NCBI RefSeq assembly: GCF_027118995.1
Contig: NZ_CP098242.1
Span: 1,657,501-1,721,500, forward strand
Source of the DNA: Oxalobacter vibrioformis
GTDB taxonomy: Bacteria; Pseudomonadota; Gammaproteobacteria; Burkholderiales; Burkholderiaceae_D
Direction of reading: 5' to 3'
DNA length: 64,000 bases
The position numbers and the translations under genes are program-made. This document shows positions 34,321-44,313 of the stretch, in pieces (the stretch's first letter is position 1; every line of letters starts with the position of its first letter). The notes below the pieces were generated by a model that worked only from the letters and a program-made list of their open reading frames with translations, searched no databases and was not told the origin of the DNA.

Positions 34321-34413
34321 ACTGGGAAGAGATTTACTGCTTTTCAACGCCAGTATAACCCGAGCGCTGAGCAGATGATTATAAGGAATTTGTCTGGCGC
34401 TGGCAAGGAGCCT

Positions 34414-35721
34414 TTATCTGTCCAGCAGCGTATTGATTTGCTGGACATCGTTATCGTTCAGGATACCCGCCGCATACTTCAGTTTCAGTGCATTCATGAT
34501 GGCGTCATGACGCGCGACTGTCAGGTCCCTTCTTGTTGAAAAGACCTGCTGTTCGGCGTTCAGGACGTCGATATTGATTCGCACGCCGACTTCATAACCG
34601 AGCTTGTTGGATTCCAGTGCGGAAAGGCTCGAGATTTCGGCGGCTTCGAGCGCCCTGATCTGTGAGAGGCCGCTGTTCAAGCCCAGGTAGGCTTCCCGTG
34701 CGAGCTGAGCGGCATTGCGCCGGGAGGCAACCAGATCATTTCTGGCCTTGTCTTCCAGGGCTATGGATTCCCGCACCTTGCTGGTGATGGCAAAGCCGGA
34801 GAAGATCGGGATGCTCATTTGCACACCAACGGTGCTGTAATTATCCGAACGGATGGTGCCACCGCCGCTGCGCTGGAATTCACGCTCCTGGTTGGTGTGG
34901 TTGTAACCCGCTACCAGGTCAACCGTGGGGTAGTGGCCTGCGCGGTTAATCGAGATATCCCGCTTGGCCATTTCCAGTGCCAACTCGGAAGCAGCGACAG
35001 CGTAATTCTGCCTTTCGGAATAATTGACCCAGGTATCCATTTTGTTGGGTTCCGGTGCCGCGACATTGATGCCCTTGCGAAGCGGGGAAAGATGGTCGGG
35101 CAGCCGCCCGATGATCTGCTGCAATGCGGCACGCTTGATTTCGAGATCACTCGCAGCCGCATACTCTTGTGCATCGGCAAGGTCGTAGCGTGCCTGTGCT
35201 TCGTGTACGTCGGTAATGGTGGTTGTGCCCACTTCAAAGCTGCGTTTGGCAGATTCAAGCTGCTCGGCAATGGCGACTTTCTGCGCCTGGGCAAAAACGA
35301 GCACATCCTGCGCGGTAAGGACATCAAAATAAGCCTGGGTGACACGGATGATCAGTTCCTGCTGCGAGGCGGCAAACTGGGCTTCGCTGACGGAGACGGC
35401 CAGCTTGCTTTTTTCGTAGTTCTGGTAGCTTCCCCAGTTGAAAAGCGGCTGGGTCAGGTTGACGCCATAGCGGGTTTCGGAAGTATGCTGCACACTTTCA
35501 TATTTCGTCCGGCTGTAGGTGCCTGAGCCTGTCACTTGCGGGAGCAGCTGTGAGAGTCCCTGGACGCTTTGCTCCTGTCCGGCCATGAGTGATGCGCGGG
35601 CGCTGGCATATTGCGGGTCATTGACCAGCGCTTCCTGATAAATTTGCATCAGGTCGGCCGCTGACGCGTTCAGCATGAACCCAAGGCTGGCAATCAGTGA
35701 AATGATGAAACGGTTACGCAT
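34414..35721 (-). CDS. TolC-family outer membrane efflux protein
   Basis: 435 aa from ATG 35721 (GGGAAAGAT upstream), with a signal peptide MRNRFIISLIASLGFMLNAS-A. The two halves each carry the OEP repeat: DPQYASARASLMAGQEQSVQ and DISINRAGHYPTVDLVAGYN. The end VDVLNAEQQVFSTRRDL-like stretch (NIDVLNAEQQVFSTRRDL) is diagnostic for TolC. It forms the outer-membrane channel of tripartite exporters and type I secretion. It lies 50 bases after the methyltransferase-like gene in the same direction. A MacAB-like pump follows upstream on the other strand and could use this channel. Confidence 0.92.
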   Translation of the reverse strand: MRNRFIISLIASLGFMLNASAADLMQIYQEALVNDPQYASARASLMAGQEQSVQGLSQLLPQVTGSGTYSRTKYESVQHTSETRYGVNLTQPLFNWGSYQNYEKSKLAVSVSEAQFAASQQELIIRVTQAYFDVLTAQDVLVFAQAQKVAIAEQLESAKRSFEVGTTTITDVHEAQARYDLADAQEYAAASDLEIKRAALQQIIGRLPDHLSPLRKGINVAAPEPNKMDTWVNYSERQNYAVAASELALEMAKRDISINRAGHYPTVDLVAGYNHTNQEREFQRSGGGTIRSDNYSTVGVQMSIPIFSGFAITSKVRESIALEDKARNDLVASRRNAAQLAREAYLGLNSGLSQIRALEAAEISSLSALESNKLGYEVGVRINIDVLNAEQQVFSTRRDLTVARHDAIMNALKLKYAAGILNDNDVQQINTLLDR

Positions 35722-35770
35722 ATCTTTCCCATGCAATGATGCCAGTAGTATAAGCCAAGTTCAGGCTGCT

Positions 35771-36517
35771 TCAGAATCGGAAGCGGGAAATTTTTCGCTG
35801 TTCACGAAGAAGGGGTGCCGATGTACCGAAAAGACTGATGATTTCATAGTGGGCATCGTGGATTTTTCTGATCAGCTGGGTCTGGGTGAAAGGCGCGTCT
35901 CCGATAAACGCCACGATTCGCCCGCCAGAGTTCAGTATCATCCGAAATGAATCAGCCAGCTCATGAAGCGCCCCGGAAATAATGATCACATCATACATGG
36001 TGTCGCTTTTCCAGCCATTGGCGCCATTGCCCAATTCGACCGTGACATTGGTTATGCCTGCCTGTCTCAGGTTTTCTTCAGCAAACCGTTTCAGTTCGGG
36101 CTTGATTTCCACGCTGGTGACATGGAGCGCCTTGTAGGCAAGGAGAGCGGCCATAAAGCCGGAGCCGGTGCCGATTTCGAGCACCTTGTCCGTGCCCTTG
36201 ATGCCTGCCGCATGCAAAACGAGGGCTTCTGTGCGGGGGGTTAGCATGCATTCATTGTAGATCAGCGGGATTTCGGTGTCGGCGTAGGCGATGTCGCGGT
36301 AGGCTTCCGGGGCAAATTTTTCCCGCTGCACAGCAGTAAAGGCATCAAATACATCCGGGGAATTGACGCCTGTTGCGCGAATCTGGCCTTCGATCATGTT
36401 GATCTGCGCCTGACGGATATCCATGGCCGGTGTTTTTCTGTAGAGGGTAGCCGCCATGTTTTCCACTTCCCTGTCCACATAAAAGCCGGTTGATGTTTCG
36501 TGTGTCGGAATCAGCAT
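35771..36517 (-). CDS. protein-L-isoaspartate O-methyltransferase-like protein
   Basis: 248 aa from ATG 36517, which is preceded by TGAGGAAAGAACG. Two earlier in-frame ATGs (36544, 36535) lack such a site. Motifs are INMIEGQIRATGVNSPDVFD, REKFAPEAYRDIAYADTEIP, and the SAM loop VLEIGTGSGFMAALLAY (motif I), then VTSVEIKPELKRFAEENL. The family repairs L-isoaspartyl residues, but many members next to tolC in betaproteobacteria are divergent and may have other substrates. It is the first gene of a two-gene operon with tolC. Confidence 0.82.
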   Translation of the reverse strand: MLIPTHETSTGFYVDREVENMAATLYRKTPAMDIRQAQINMIEGQIRATGVNSPDVFDAFTAVQREKFAPEAYRDIAYADTEIPLIYNECMLTPRTEALVLHAAGIKGTDKVLEIGTGSGFMAALLAYKALHVTSVEIKPELKRFAEENLRQAGITNVTVELGNGANGWKSDTMYDVIIISGALHELADSFRMILNSGGRIVAFIGDAPFTQTQLIRKIHDAHYEIISLFGTSAPLLREQRKISRFRF

Positions 36518-36676
36518 CGTTCTTTCCTCACTCATCAGTGTCATCTCTTTTTGAAAATAAACCGAAGCGGTATCGCATACAGGCGCCCTGTCCAGGGTTC
36601 GGGATTTCCAGCCTGTCCTGAAAAAAATTGTCGTCTATCTAATTTATGTGTTTACGGATGAGGTGGCATGATATGG

Positions 36677-36695
36677 AACAAGTTGTTACAAAAGA
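36677..36695. repeat. AACAAGTTGTT repeat, copy 1
   Basis: AACAAGTTGTTACAAAAGA, identical to 36897-36915. The first 11 bases form a palindrome (AACAA-G-TTGTT). It may be a regulator-binding site in the control region of the efflux operon. Confidence 0.55.
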
Positions 36696-36896
36696 GACGC
36701 CTGTTTTTGCGCGCTTTCATGGTTTCTTTCAATGGTGTGGCTTATGTGCAACAGCGGTTGTCCGGCGGAAAAATATCGGACAAAACGTTTTTCCTTCACC
36801 TGAGAAAAAACAAGAAAAGGGAAGTCTTTGCCTGCTCATCCATGGTGATGGTGGTATTTTTGCTGTGCTCAGAGGGAAGATCGGCTGGCGCTGGCA

Positions 36897-36915
36897 AACA
36901 AGTTGTTACAAAAGA
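36897..36915. repeat. AACAAGTTGTT repeat, copy 2
   Basis: The second exact 19-base copy, 58 bases before the macA-like start codon and 220 bases from copy 1. The spacing is about 21 helical turns, so looping by one regulator is conceivable. Confidence 0.55.
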
Positions 36916-36972
36916 TGAGCCCATTTGTGACAATTAACAGTAAAATCGATTTTATTTGTTTCCGGATATGGC

Positions 36973-38526
36973 ATGAATTTGAAGCAATTCAACTGGCAGG
37001 GCATAAGAGGGAAGTGGGCGGATATGCCCAAAAAACAGCGGCTCGTGCTGATTGGCGGTGTCGCTGTCCTGGTGATCATTGTGGCGGCCTGGATCATGAT
37101 GAGTGGCAATGGCCAGGTCCGGTACAAGACAGCAAAGATCGAAAAAGGCACCATTACCGCCAGCGTGTCTTCTTCCGGTACGGTCAATCCGGTTATTTCG
37201 GTGCAGGTCGGCTCCCAGGTATCCGGCCAGATCAAGGAAATTTTCATCGATTTCAACAGCGAAGTGACCGAAGGCCAGCTGATTGCGCGAATCGATCCGG
37301 AAACGTTTGAATACAAGGTCAGGCAGATGCAGGCGGATGTGGATTCTGCCCAGGCGCAGGCCATGATGCAGCGTGCCGAGCTGGCGCGTCAGAAGGTGAA
37401 TCTGGCCAATGCAAAAATTGACATGGAGCGCCGCTTGAAACTGGTCGACAGGGGCTTTTTGTCCCCGGCAGAGCGCGATACGGTAAAGACCACCTACGAA
37501 GCCCAACTGGAACTGGTAAGGGTGGGTGAAGCGAATGTGAAAAATGCACAGGCGTCAGTCAAGCAGAAAGAGGCGCTTTTAGCCCAGGCCAAGGTCGATC
37601 TTGAGAGAACATCTATTCGCTCACCCGTGAATGGCACGGTGATCCAGAAGACAGTTGAGGCCGGGCAGACTGTGGCCGCCAGCCTGCAGGCGCCGGAGCT
37701 TTTTGTGATTGCGGAAGACCTGACAGACATGCAGGTGGAAACATCCATTGATGAGTCGGAAATCGGCCGTGTGCGCGTGGGCCAGAAAGCCACCTTTACG
37801 GTGGACTCCTATCCGGGGCGCACTTTTGAGGGGGAGGTCAGGCAGATTCGCCTGGCAGCGCAGAATGTGTCCAATGTGATCACCTATATTGTGATTGTCA
37901 GCGCACCCAATCCCAAAAAGGAACTGTTGCCGGGCATGACGGCCAATGTGCGGATTATCCTGGACACGCGGCATGATGTGAAACTGATTCCCAATGCCGC
38001 CATGCGTTACCGTTTGCCCAGTACCGAGACGGCTGGCAAGGGCTCTTCCCGCACTTCACGTGGCAACTGGATTCCGGCGTTTCTTGAGCGGATGACGACC
38101 GAGCTGGCCTTGAATGAAGAGCAAAAGACGCGGGCAGAAGCCATTTTGACCACGATGCGAAACAAGATTGCCGTGGCACACCAGGCGCCTGAGGCAGACC
38201 GTAAAAAACAGATTGAGGCGGCACGAATCGAGATGCGCCAGCAGATTGCTGAAATCCTCAATGATGAGCAGCGGGCCAGGTTTGAAGAAATCAGCAGTGA
38301 GTATGATGAACGGCGCAGCAGCAGCACGACAGGCCGTATCTATGTGCTGGAAGACAAAAAACCCGTGGAAATGAATGTGCGACTGGGGCTGTCTGATGGC
38401 TCCATGACCGAGCTGATGAGCTCTAATCCGCCGGAAGGGGCCGAAGTGATTATCGGTACTGCGATAGCCGGTGAAAATGGCTCAGGCAGCAGCAGTTCGG
38501 TTCCGCGCGGGCCGCGCATGTTCTGA
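36973..38526 (+). CDS. MacA-like periplasmic adaptor with an inserted Spy-like helical segment
   Basis: 517 aa. An N-terminal membrane anchor ([20 protein letters not shown]) is followed by the biotinyl-lipoyl and hairpin domains of RND/MacA adaptors: [40 protein letters not shown], then [20 protein letters not shown] and [14 protein letters not shown]. Residues about 367-446 are extra. They hold two LTxxQ-like turns ([24 protein letters not shown]) like those of CpxP/Spy chaperones, followed by the normal end ([20 protein letters not shown]). It links the inner-membrane ABC pump to an outer-membrane channel, probably TolC. It is the first gene of the operon. Confidence 0.88.
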   Translation: MNLKQFNWQGIRGKWADMPKKQRLVLIGGVAVLVIIVAAWIMMSGNGQVRYKTAKIEKGTITASVSSSGTVNPVISVQVGSQVSGQIKEIFIDFNSEVTEGQLIARIDPETFEYKVRQMQADVDSAQAQAMMQRAELARQKVNLANAKIDMERRLKLVDRGFLSPAERDTVKTTYEAQLELVRVGEANVKNAQASVKQKEALLAQAKVDLERTSIRSPVNGTVIQKTVEAGQTVAASLQAPELFVIAEDLTDMQVETSIDESEIGRVRVGQKATFTVDSYPGRTFEGEVRQIRLAAQNVSNVITYIVIVSAPNPKKELLPGMTANVRIILDTRHDVKLIPNAAMRYRLPSTETAGKGSSRTSRGNWIPAFLERMTTELALNEEQKTRAEAILTTMRNKIAVAHQAPEADRKKQIEAARIEMRQQIAEILNDEQRARFEEISSEYDERRSSSTTGRIYVLEDKKPVEMNVRLGLSDGSMTELMSSNPPEGAEVIIGTAIAGENGSGSSSSVPRGPRMF

Positions 38527-38539
38527 TAAACAGGTTCCC

Positions 38540-39280
38540 ATGACAAAACTCTTGGAAACACATCATCTGGTCAAGGAGTATGTGACAGGGGAAAACAGCG
38601 TTTTTGCCCTGGATGATGTGTCCATCAGTATTGAGGAAGGGGAATTTGTCGCCATTATGGGGCAGTCGGGTTCCGGCAAATCCACGTTCATGAATCTGAT
38701 TGGCTGTCTGGATATCCCGACTTCAGGCGAGTATTTTCTGGGGGGGGCCAAGGTATCCGACATGGATGGCGATCAGCTCGCGTTGATCCGCAACCAGCAG
38801 ATCGGCTTTGTTTTCCAGCAGTTCAATCTGTTGCCCCGGACGTCGGCACTCGAAAATGTCGAGCTGCCGCTGCTGTATGCCGGTGTGCCGGCTGAAGAAC
38901 GCAAGGAACGGGCGATGGCCCGCCTGGAGGAGGTGGGGCTTGGCGGTCGGGTTGACCATACGCCGGCTGAGCTCTCGGGGGGCCAGCAGCAGCGGGTGGC
39001 GATTGCCAGGGGGCTGGTCAATAACCCTTCCCTTATCCTGGCTGACGAACCGACCGGGGCGCTGGATTCCCGTACCAGTATCGAAATCATGGCATTGATG
39101 CAGAAGCTTTCGCGTGAGGGAATGACGATTGTGATCGTTACCCATGAGCCGGAGATCGCCGCTTTTGCCGACCGCATTATTACCTTCCGTGACGGGAAGG
39201 TGCTCTCGGATGTGCCCAATACGTCGAATGATGCCGAGAAAGAGCTGGAAAAATATCCGAAACCGGAGGTGCGCACATGA
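38540..39280 (+). CDS. MacB-type ABC transporter ATP-binding protein
   Basis: 246 aa from ATG 38540, 14 bases after macA. Walker A is [16 protein letters not shown], the Q-loop FQQFNLLPR, signature [15 protein letters not shown], Walker [13 protein letters not shown] and switch His in VTHEPE. It is the LolD/MacB subtype. E. coli MacB is one fused chain, but here the ATPase and permease are separate genes overlapping by ATGA. It should power export of macrolides, peptides or other substrates, with the substrate unknown. Confidence 0.92.
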   Translation: MTKLLETHHLVKEYVTGENSVFALDDVSISIEEGEFVAIMGQSGSGKSTFMNLIGCLDIPTSGEYFLGGAKVSDMDGDQLALIRNQQIGFVFQQFNLLPRTSALENVELPLLYAGVPAEERKERAMARLEEVGLGGRVDHTPAELSGGQQQRVAIARGLVNNPSLILADEPTGALDSRTSIEIMALMQKLSREGMTIVIVTHEPEIAAFADRIITFRDGKVLSDVPNTSNDAEKELEKYPKPEVRT

Positions 39281-40509
39281 ATCTGCTTGCCACTTTCCGG
39301 ATTGCCATCAATGCGCTGCGCTTGAACAAGATGCGTTCCATGCTGACCATGCTGGGCATAATCATCGGTGTTGGCGCGGTGATTACGATGATTGCGGTCG
39401 GGGGTGGCGTGCGCGAGCGCGTACAGAGCCAGATCAAGAGCCTGGGATCAAACCTGATCATCATCCTGCCGGGGTCGACGACGGCTTCCGGTGTGCGAAT
39501 GGGAGCGGGGGCCAATCTGAATCTGACAGAGGATGATGCCATTGCCATCGCACGGGAGGTGCCCGAAGTCCAACTGGCTGCTCCGATGAACCGGGGAGGG
39601 GCACAGGTGGTGGCCGGGGGAAACAACTGGGCCACGCAAGTGTATGGTGTCACGCCGGACTGGTTTGAGGCGCGTGACTGGCCGCTGTCAGAGGGCCGGG
39701 TTTTCGAGCAGACGGAAATGCAGGGATCGGCCAAGGTGATTATTCTGGGGCAGACGGTTGCACAGGAGTTGTTTGGCGATGAAGACCCCGTTAACCAGAG
39801 TGTGAGGGTCAAGAATATTCCCTTTACCGTCATTGGCGTGCTCTCGCGCAAGGGCCAGAGCATGATGGGAACCGACCAGGATGATACGGCGGTTATCCCG
39901 ATTTCCACGCACCGTAACCGTGTCTTTGGTAACCAGCAGGGCAAGCTTCGCCGGGTGAATGTCATCCAGATCAAGGTGTGGGAGGGCCAGAGCATGAAAG
40001 ATGCCGAGGCGAGCATCCGCGACCTGATGCGCCAGCGTCAGCGCACACAGCCCGGCCAGGACGACCAGTTCACCATGCGCAACCTGACGGAAATCCTGCA
40101 GGCGCAGGAAGCGTCTTCCAAGGTGATGACGCTGCTTTTGGCCGCCGTGGCATCTGTTTCGCTGCTTGTGGGCGGTATCGGCATCATGAATATCATGCTG
40201 GTATCGGTGACGGAGCGGACAAGGGAAATCGGTCTGCGTATGGCAATTGGTGCAAGAGCAAGGGATATCCTGACGCAGTTCCTGGTAGAGGCAATCACGC
40301 TGTCGCTGATAGGTGGCTTTATCGGGATTATTGTCGGTATTGCCGGCTCTTATCTGATTGCCCATTTTGCCGGATGGGCAACGAAACTGTCAGTGGATTC
40401 GATTTTCCTGGCGGTGGGCTTTTCAGCCACTATCGGCATCTTTTTCGGTTTTTATCCCGCACACAAGGCATCCAAGCTGTTACCGATTGAAGCGCTCCGG
40501 TACGAATAG
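39277..40509 (+). CDS. MacB-type ABC transporter permease
   Basis: 410 aa. Helix 1 ([20 protein letters not shown]) is followed by a large periplasmic domain, residues about 50-270 (MacB_PCD), then three C-terminal helices of the FtsX domain: [40 protein letters not shown] and [40 protein letters not shown] is a MacB hallmark. It forms the inner-membrane part of the pump with the preceding ATPase and adaptor. Confidence 0.92.
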   Translation: MNLLATFRIAINALRLNKMRSMLTMLGIIIGVGAVITMIAVGGGVRERVQSQIKSLGSNLIIILPGSTTASGVRMGAGANLNLTEDDAIAIAREVPEVQLAAPMNRGGAQVVAGGNNWATQVYGVTPDWFEARDWPLSEGRVFEQTEMQGSAKVIILGQTVAQELFGDEDPVNQSVRVKNIPFTVIGVLSRKGQSMMGTDQDDTAVIPISTHRNRVFGNQQGKLRRVNVIQIKVWEGQSMKDAEASIRDLMRQRQRTQPGQDDQFTMRNLTEILQAQEASSKVMTLLLAAVASVSLLVGGIGIMNIMLVSVTERTREIGLRMAIGARARDILTQFLVEAITLSLIGGFIGIIVGIAGSYLIAHFAGWATKLSVDSIFLAVGFSATIGIFFGFYPAHKASKLLPIEALRYE

Positions 40510-40604
40510 CTTTTTTTCCGGCTTCTGCCCGAAAAGGCTGGGTTCGGGGGTGTTAAACGGGTAAAATACGGCTTTTTTGTTGCCTGTTCTCACCTGACAC
40601 CTTC

Positions 40605-41438
40605 ATGGAAACGATCTACGCGCTCAAAGCCTTCATCATGGGGCTGGTTGAGGGGTTCACTGAATTTCTGCCGATTTCATCCACCGGCCACCTGATTTTA
40701 GCGGGAAGCCTCTTGGACTTCACCGGGGAAAAGGTCAAGGTTTTCGAGATTGCCATCCAGTCGGGCGCCATGCTGTCGGTATGCTGGGTTTATCGCGAAC
40801 GTATCATTAATGTGATCCGGGGTTTTACCACGGACCCAAAATCCCGGAAATTTGTCATTAACCTGATGATTGCGTTTATTCCTGCTGCGGTATTGGGCGT
40901 GCTCTTAAGCAGCATGATCAAGTCAGCGCTCTTCTCTCCGGTTCCGGTTGCCACGGCCTTTATCGTAGGTGGCCTGATCATTATGTGGGTAGAACGCCGG
41001 AATCGTCTGAATCCGTCGCTGGCACGGATTGATTCAGTGGATGACATGAGTGCAATGGATGCGTTGAAAGTCGGGTTTGCCCAGGCATTTGCCCTGATTC
41101 CCGGGACAAGCCGCTCCGGGGCGACCATCATGGGGGCCATGCTTTTTGGCATGTCACGCAAGGCAGCAACGGAGTTTTCCTTTTTTCTTGCCATGCCGAC
41201 ACTCTTTGGCGCCAGCGTGTATTCTGTCTGGAAAGAGTGGCATATTTTTTCCCTCTCGGATGTCCCCCTTTTCACGATCGGCAGTGTCGGGGCATTTATT
41301 TCAGCGTTTTTGTGTGTGCGCTGGCTTTTACGCTATATCAGTACGCATGATTTCACCATTTTTGCCTGGTACCGGATTGTCTTCGGTATTTTCGTCATCA
41401 CCAGCGCCCATTTCGGATGGGTAAGCTGGGTGGATTAG
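40605..41438 (+). CDS. uppP: undecaprenyl-diphosphate phosphatase
   Basis: 277 aa, a polytopic membrane protein with both catalytic blocks of the BacA/UppP family: [20 protein letters not shown] near the N-terminus and [17 protein letters not shown] in the middle. It converts undecaprenyl diphosphate to the monophosphate for peptidoglycan and other surface polymers, and high dosage gives bacitracin resistance. About seven further hydrophobic helices are visible. It is full length and lies between the efflux operon and recQ, with its own short upstream region. Confidence 0.95.
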   Translation: METIYALKAFIMGLVEGFTEFLPISSTGHLILAGSLLDFTGEKVKVFEIAIQSGAMLSVCWVYRERIINVIRGFTTDPKSRKFVINLMIAFIPAAVLGVLLSSMIKSALFSPVPVATAFIVGGLIIMWVERRNRLNPSLARIDSVDDMSAMDALKVGFAQAFALIPGTSRSGATIMGAMLFGMSRKAATEFSFFLAMPTLFGASVYSVWKEWHIFSLSDVPLFTIGSVGAFISAFLCVRWLLRYISTHDFTIFAWYRIVFGIFVITSAHFGWVSWVD

Positions 41439-41472
41439 TCTATAGGCGGCAAGAAGCAGGACAGGAGCAGGC

Positions 41473-43296
41473 ATGCCGGAAAATCAGCATCAGGTAAACC
41501 GCGAGGCGTTAACGCTCCTTCAGACGGTTTTTGGTTATCCCGCTTTTCGTGACCAGCAGGCGGCCATTATTTCACATGTCGCATCCGGGCAGGATGCGCT
41601 TATCCTGATGCCGACAGGCGGCGGCAAATCATTGTGTTACCAGATCCCCGCGCTGATCCGCGAGGGTGTCGGTATTGTTATTTCTCCCCTGATCGCCCTG
41701 ATGCAGGATCAGGTGGATGCACTGGCGGCAATCGGGGTGAAGGCCGCTTTTCTGAATTCATCACAAACTCGCGCCGAATCGGCAGCAGTAGAACGCGCTG
41801 CGCTCAACCAGGAGATTGATCTGGTTTACATTGCCCCCGAGCGATTGCTGACCGAGCACTGTATGGGGTGGCTCAGGCAACTGAAGATAGCCCTTTTTGC
41901 CATTGATGAAGCGCACTGCGTTTCACAGTGGGGGCATGATTTCCGACCGGAATATGTACGCCTGTCTGTTCTGTCGGACGTGTTTCCGGATGTGCCCAGG
42001 GTGGCGCTCACCGCCACAGCGGACAATCTTACCCGTGCCGATATCCTGCATCACCTGAAGCTGGAGTCAGGCAGGCAATTCGTCTCTTCCTTTGACCGGC
42101 CGAATATTCATTACCGGATTGTTGAAAAGGATAATCCCCGGCAGCAGCTGCTGGATTTTATCCATACCGAGCATAAAAACGATGCCGGGATTGTGTACTG
42201 CCTTTCACGGAAAAGGGTGGAAGAGACAGCGGACTTCCTGAACCGTAACGGTGTTTCTGCACTGCCATACCATGCCGGCATGAGTAATGCAGACAGGACG
42301 AAAAACCAGGCGCGGTTTTTACGTGAGGAAGGTATCGTGATGGTGGCGACAATTGCCTTTGGCATGGGGATTGATAAGCCGGATGTGCGTTTTGTGGCGC
42401 ATCTGGATTTGCCGAAAAATATCGAGGGGTACTATCAGGAAACGGGGCGTGCCGGACGAGACGGGCTGCCGTCCAATGCCTGGATGACGTATGGCCTGCA
42501 GGATGTGGTGCAGCAGCGACGGATGATCGACGAATCGGAGGCCGATCCGGAGTACCGCCGGATTCAGTCCGGCAAGCTCGATGCCCTGTTGGGATTGTGT
42601 GAAATCCTGACCTGTCGGCGGATTCGCCTCCTGGAATATTTCGGAGAGAGTGCCGGGCCTTGCGGGAATTGTGATGTCTGTCTCTCGCCGCCGGTTTCCG
42701 TGAACGGTACGGTCATCATGCAAAAGCTGCTGTCGACGATTTATCGCGTAGGACAGCGTTTTGGTGCCATGCATGTCATTGACGTGCTGCGGGGGAAAAA
42801 AACAGAACGTATTGAAGAGTGGGGGCACCATACGCTATCCACTTTTGGCATTGGCAGTGAGGAAAGTGACGCCGCATGGCGCTCGGTGCTGCGGCAGGCG
42901 ATTGCACGCGGGCTGGTGACCGTGGATGCGGAAAATTTCAATATGCTGCGGCTGACAGAAAAGGCCCGGCCGGTACTGAAAGGCGAAGCCGAAATCTGGC
43001 TGAGGCCCTATGAGAAACCGCAGCGAAAGAAAAAAGCCGCCTCCCGGAAAACCTATACGGAAAAAACACTGCATGCCGATGACCAGCCACTGTATGAACG
43101 GCTGCGCTGGTGGCGTGTCGAAACTGCCCGGCAGCAGAATGTGCCTGCCTATGTGATTTTTCAGGATGCCACTTTGCGTGAAATAGCCCATGCCAGGCCG
43201 CGTTCACTTGAGGAGTTGGCGGCGATTCCCGGTATGGGCGCAAAACGGCTGGCAACATGGGGAGATGCGGTACTGGCGCTGATACAGGAAGAATAA
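41473..43296 (+). CDS. recQ: ATP-dependent DNA helicase RecQ
   Basis: 607 aa. Motif I is [19 protein letters not shown] is [23 protein letters not shown] is [15 protein letters not shown] and VI is [15 protein letters not shown]. The zinc-binding cysteines (LCEILTCRR..., [13 protein letters not shown]), the winged-helix (RQC) region and a C-terminal HRDC domain ([20 protein letters not shown]) are all present. It unwinds recombination intermediates and stalled forks. The ATG follows GGAGCAGGC. The length and domain set are complete. Confidence 0.95.
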   Translation: MPENQHQVNREALTLLQTVFGYPAFRDQQAAIISHVASGQDALILMPTGGGKSLCYQIPALIREGVGIVISPLIALMQDQVDALAAIGVKAAFLNSSQTRAESAAVERAALNQEIDLVYIAPERLLTEHCMGWLRQLKIALFAIDEAHCVSQWGHDFRPEYVRLSVLSDVFPDVPRVALTATADNLTRADILHHLKLESGRQFVSSFDRPNIHYRIVEKDNPRQQLLDFIHTEHKNDAGIVYCLSRKRVEETADFLNRNGVSALPYHAGMSNADRTKNQARFLREEGIVMVATIAFGMGIDKPDVRFVAHLDLPKNIEGYYQETGRAGRDGLPSNAWMTYGLQDVVQQRRMIDESEADPEYRRIQSGKLDALLGLCEILTCRRIRLLEYFGESAGPCGNCDVCLSPPVSVNGTVIMQKLLSTIYRVGQRFGAMHVIDVLRGKKTERIEEWGHHTLSTFGIGSEESDAAWRSVLRQAIARGLVTVDAENFNMLRLTEKARPVLKGEAEIWLRPYEKPQRKKKAASRKTYTEKTLHADDQPLYERLRWWRVETARQQNVPAYVIFQDATLREIAHARPRSLEELAAIPGMGAKRLATWGDAVLALIQEE

Positions 43297-43317
43297 TTGC
43301 CTGTTTTTCCCCGCAGA

Positions 43318-44241
43318 TCACCAGGCTTTTTTCTTTTTGGCAGCGGGTGGTTTGGCGATGGAAAAAAGTTGTCGGCTCCCGGGATTGACATGAATTTCCA
43401 GCCATTTTGAACCGGCAGCGGCGATACCAAGATTGTTTTTCCAGGTGATTGCCTGGTTTTTCTGCCTCGCCTCACCATGAATGATCAGGACTTTTCCGGA
43501 GAAACCGTCAGCAAGCTTGGTGAGCAGCTGGCGGATTTCCTGAAAACCGTCACGTGCTCCCGTTTTTCTGGCAGAGTCGTTTTCAAACGGATTTCCATCG
43601 CAGAAAATCACGATGCCATCCATGCGATTGCGTGAAGCCAGGGTAAAGAGTCGATGCAGCCAGTAACGATTGGCAACCAGTCTTTCCTCAAATTCATTGT
43701 TCCTGCCTGCGGCGTTGAGATAATGGTTGTTGTCAGCCGGCAGGTTGACTGTTGCAAAGAGAACAGCATCCTGCTGCCAGTAGGTGTTTTCCGGGTAGTC
43801 ACTGTATTTTGCGATGTGGGACTGGCGCGTGAGCGGCATGCTGACCATGCCGAATGCCGTATCGTTTTCAAAGAGGATTTCACGCAGGCGCCGCAGGCGG
43901 TCACTGTGAATATCGCTGCCGTCCTCGTTTTTGCAGCCGATCCAGTCGCTGCCTGCCAGTGACAGGAAAAGCGGTTTGTCAGATTCTTCCAGGAGACTTT
44001 TCCGTTCGCGGTACAGGGCATCGGTGCAGGGTTCATCTTCTGCGCGGACACCGTTGGCAATCACAAAAGCCAGCTGCTGAGGGCGGATACGGTCGATTTC
44101 CGCCTGCAGATGAATATCGTTGCTCACCGTTGGCTGGTCGATGACGGCAAAGTAAAACCCCTGCATTTCATGTGCCGGGGCGGCGTGAAGTGCAGTGATG
44201 AAACCAAAAACAAGAAGAAAAAGCAGGAACGGTTTTTTCAT
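43318..44241 (-). CDS. exported metallophosphoesterase-like protein, degenerate active site
   Basis: 307 aa with a signal peptide (MKKPFLLFLLVFGFITALHA). The layout follows exported calcineurin-like phosphoesterases of betaproteobacteria. SLAGSDWIGCKNEDGS stands where active members have a GDNEW.DC motif, ATVNLPADNNHYLNAAGRNN follows, and VLIIHGEARQKNQ stands where active members have HGD.H. Key Asp, Asn and His ligands are replaced, so metal catalysis is doubtful. It converges with recQ. The homology is from remembered motif order, not a search. Confidence 0.6.
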   Translation of the reverse strand: MKKPFLLFLLVFGFITALHAAPAHEMQGFYFAVIDQPTVSNDIHLQAEIDRIRPQQLAFVIANGVRAEDEPCTDALYRERKSLLEESDKPLFLSLAGSDWIGCKNEDGSDIHSDRLRRLREILFENDTAFGMVSMPLTRQSHIAKYSDYPENTYWQQDAVLFATVNLPADNNHYLNAAGRNNEFEERLVANRYWLHRLFTLASRNRMDGIVIFCDGNPFENDSARKTGARDGFQEIRQLLTKLADGFSGKVLIIHGEARQKNQAITWKNNLGIAAAGSKWLEIHVNPGSRQLFSIAKPPAAKKKKAW

Positions 44242-44313
44242 GGTTTCAGGTGAGCGTTGTTTGTTTTTATCCGATGGCCTCTGTTTTTCTGTTTGCGGTG
44301 AAAGGGCTAAAGA

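Larger units (their letters stand above)
36545..36972. other. long intergenic region upstream of the efflux operon
   Basis: About 430 bases between divergent genes. ORFs here (36646-36937) have no credible starts. The region holds two exact copies of a 19-base palindrome-containing repeat (listed separately) and should contain promoters for both directions. Confidence 0.5.
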
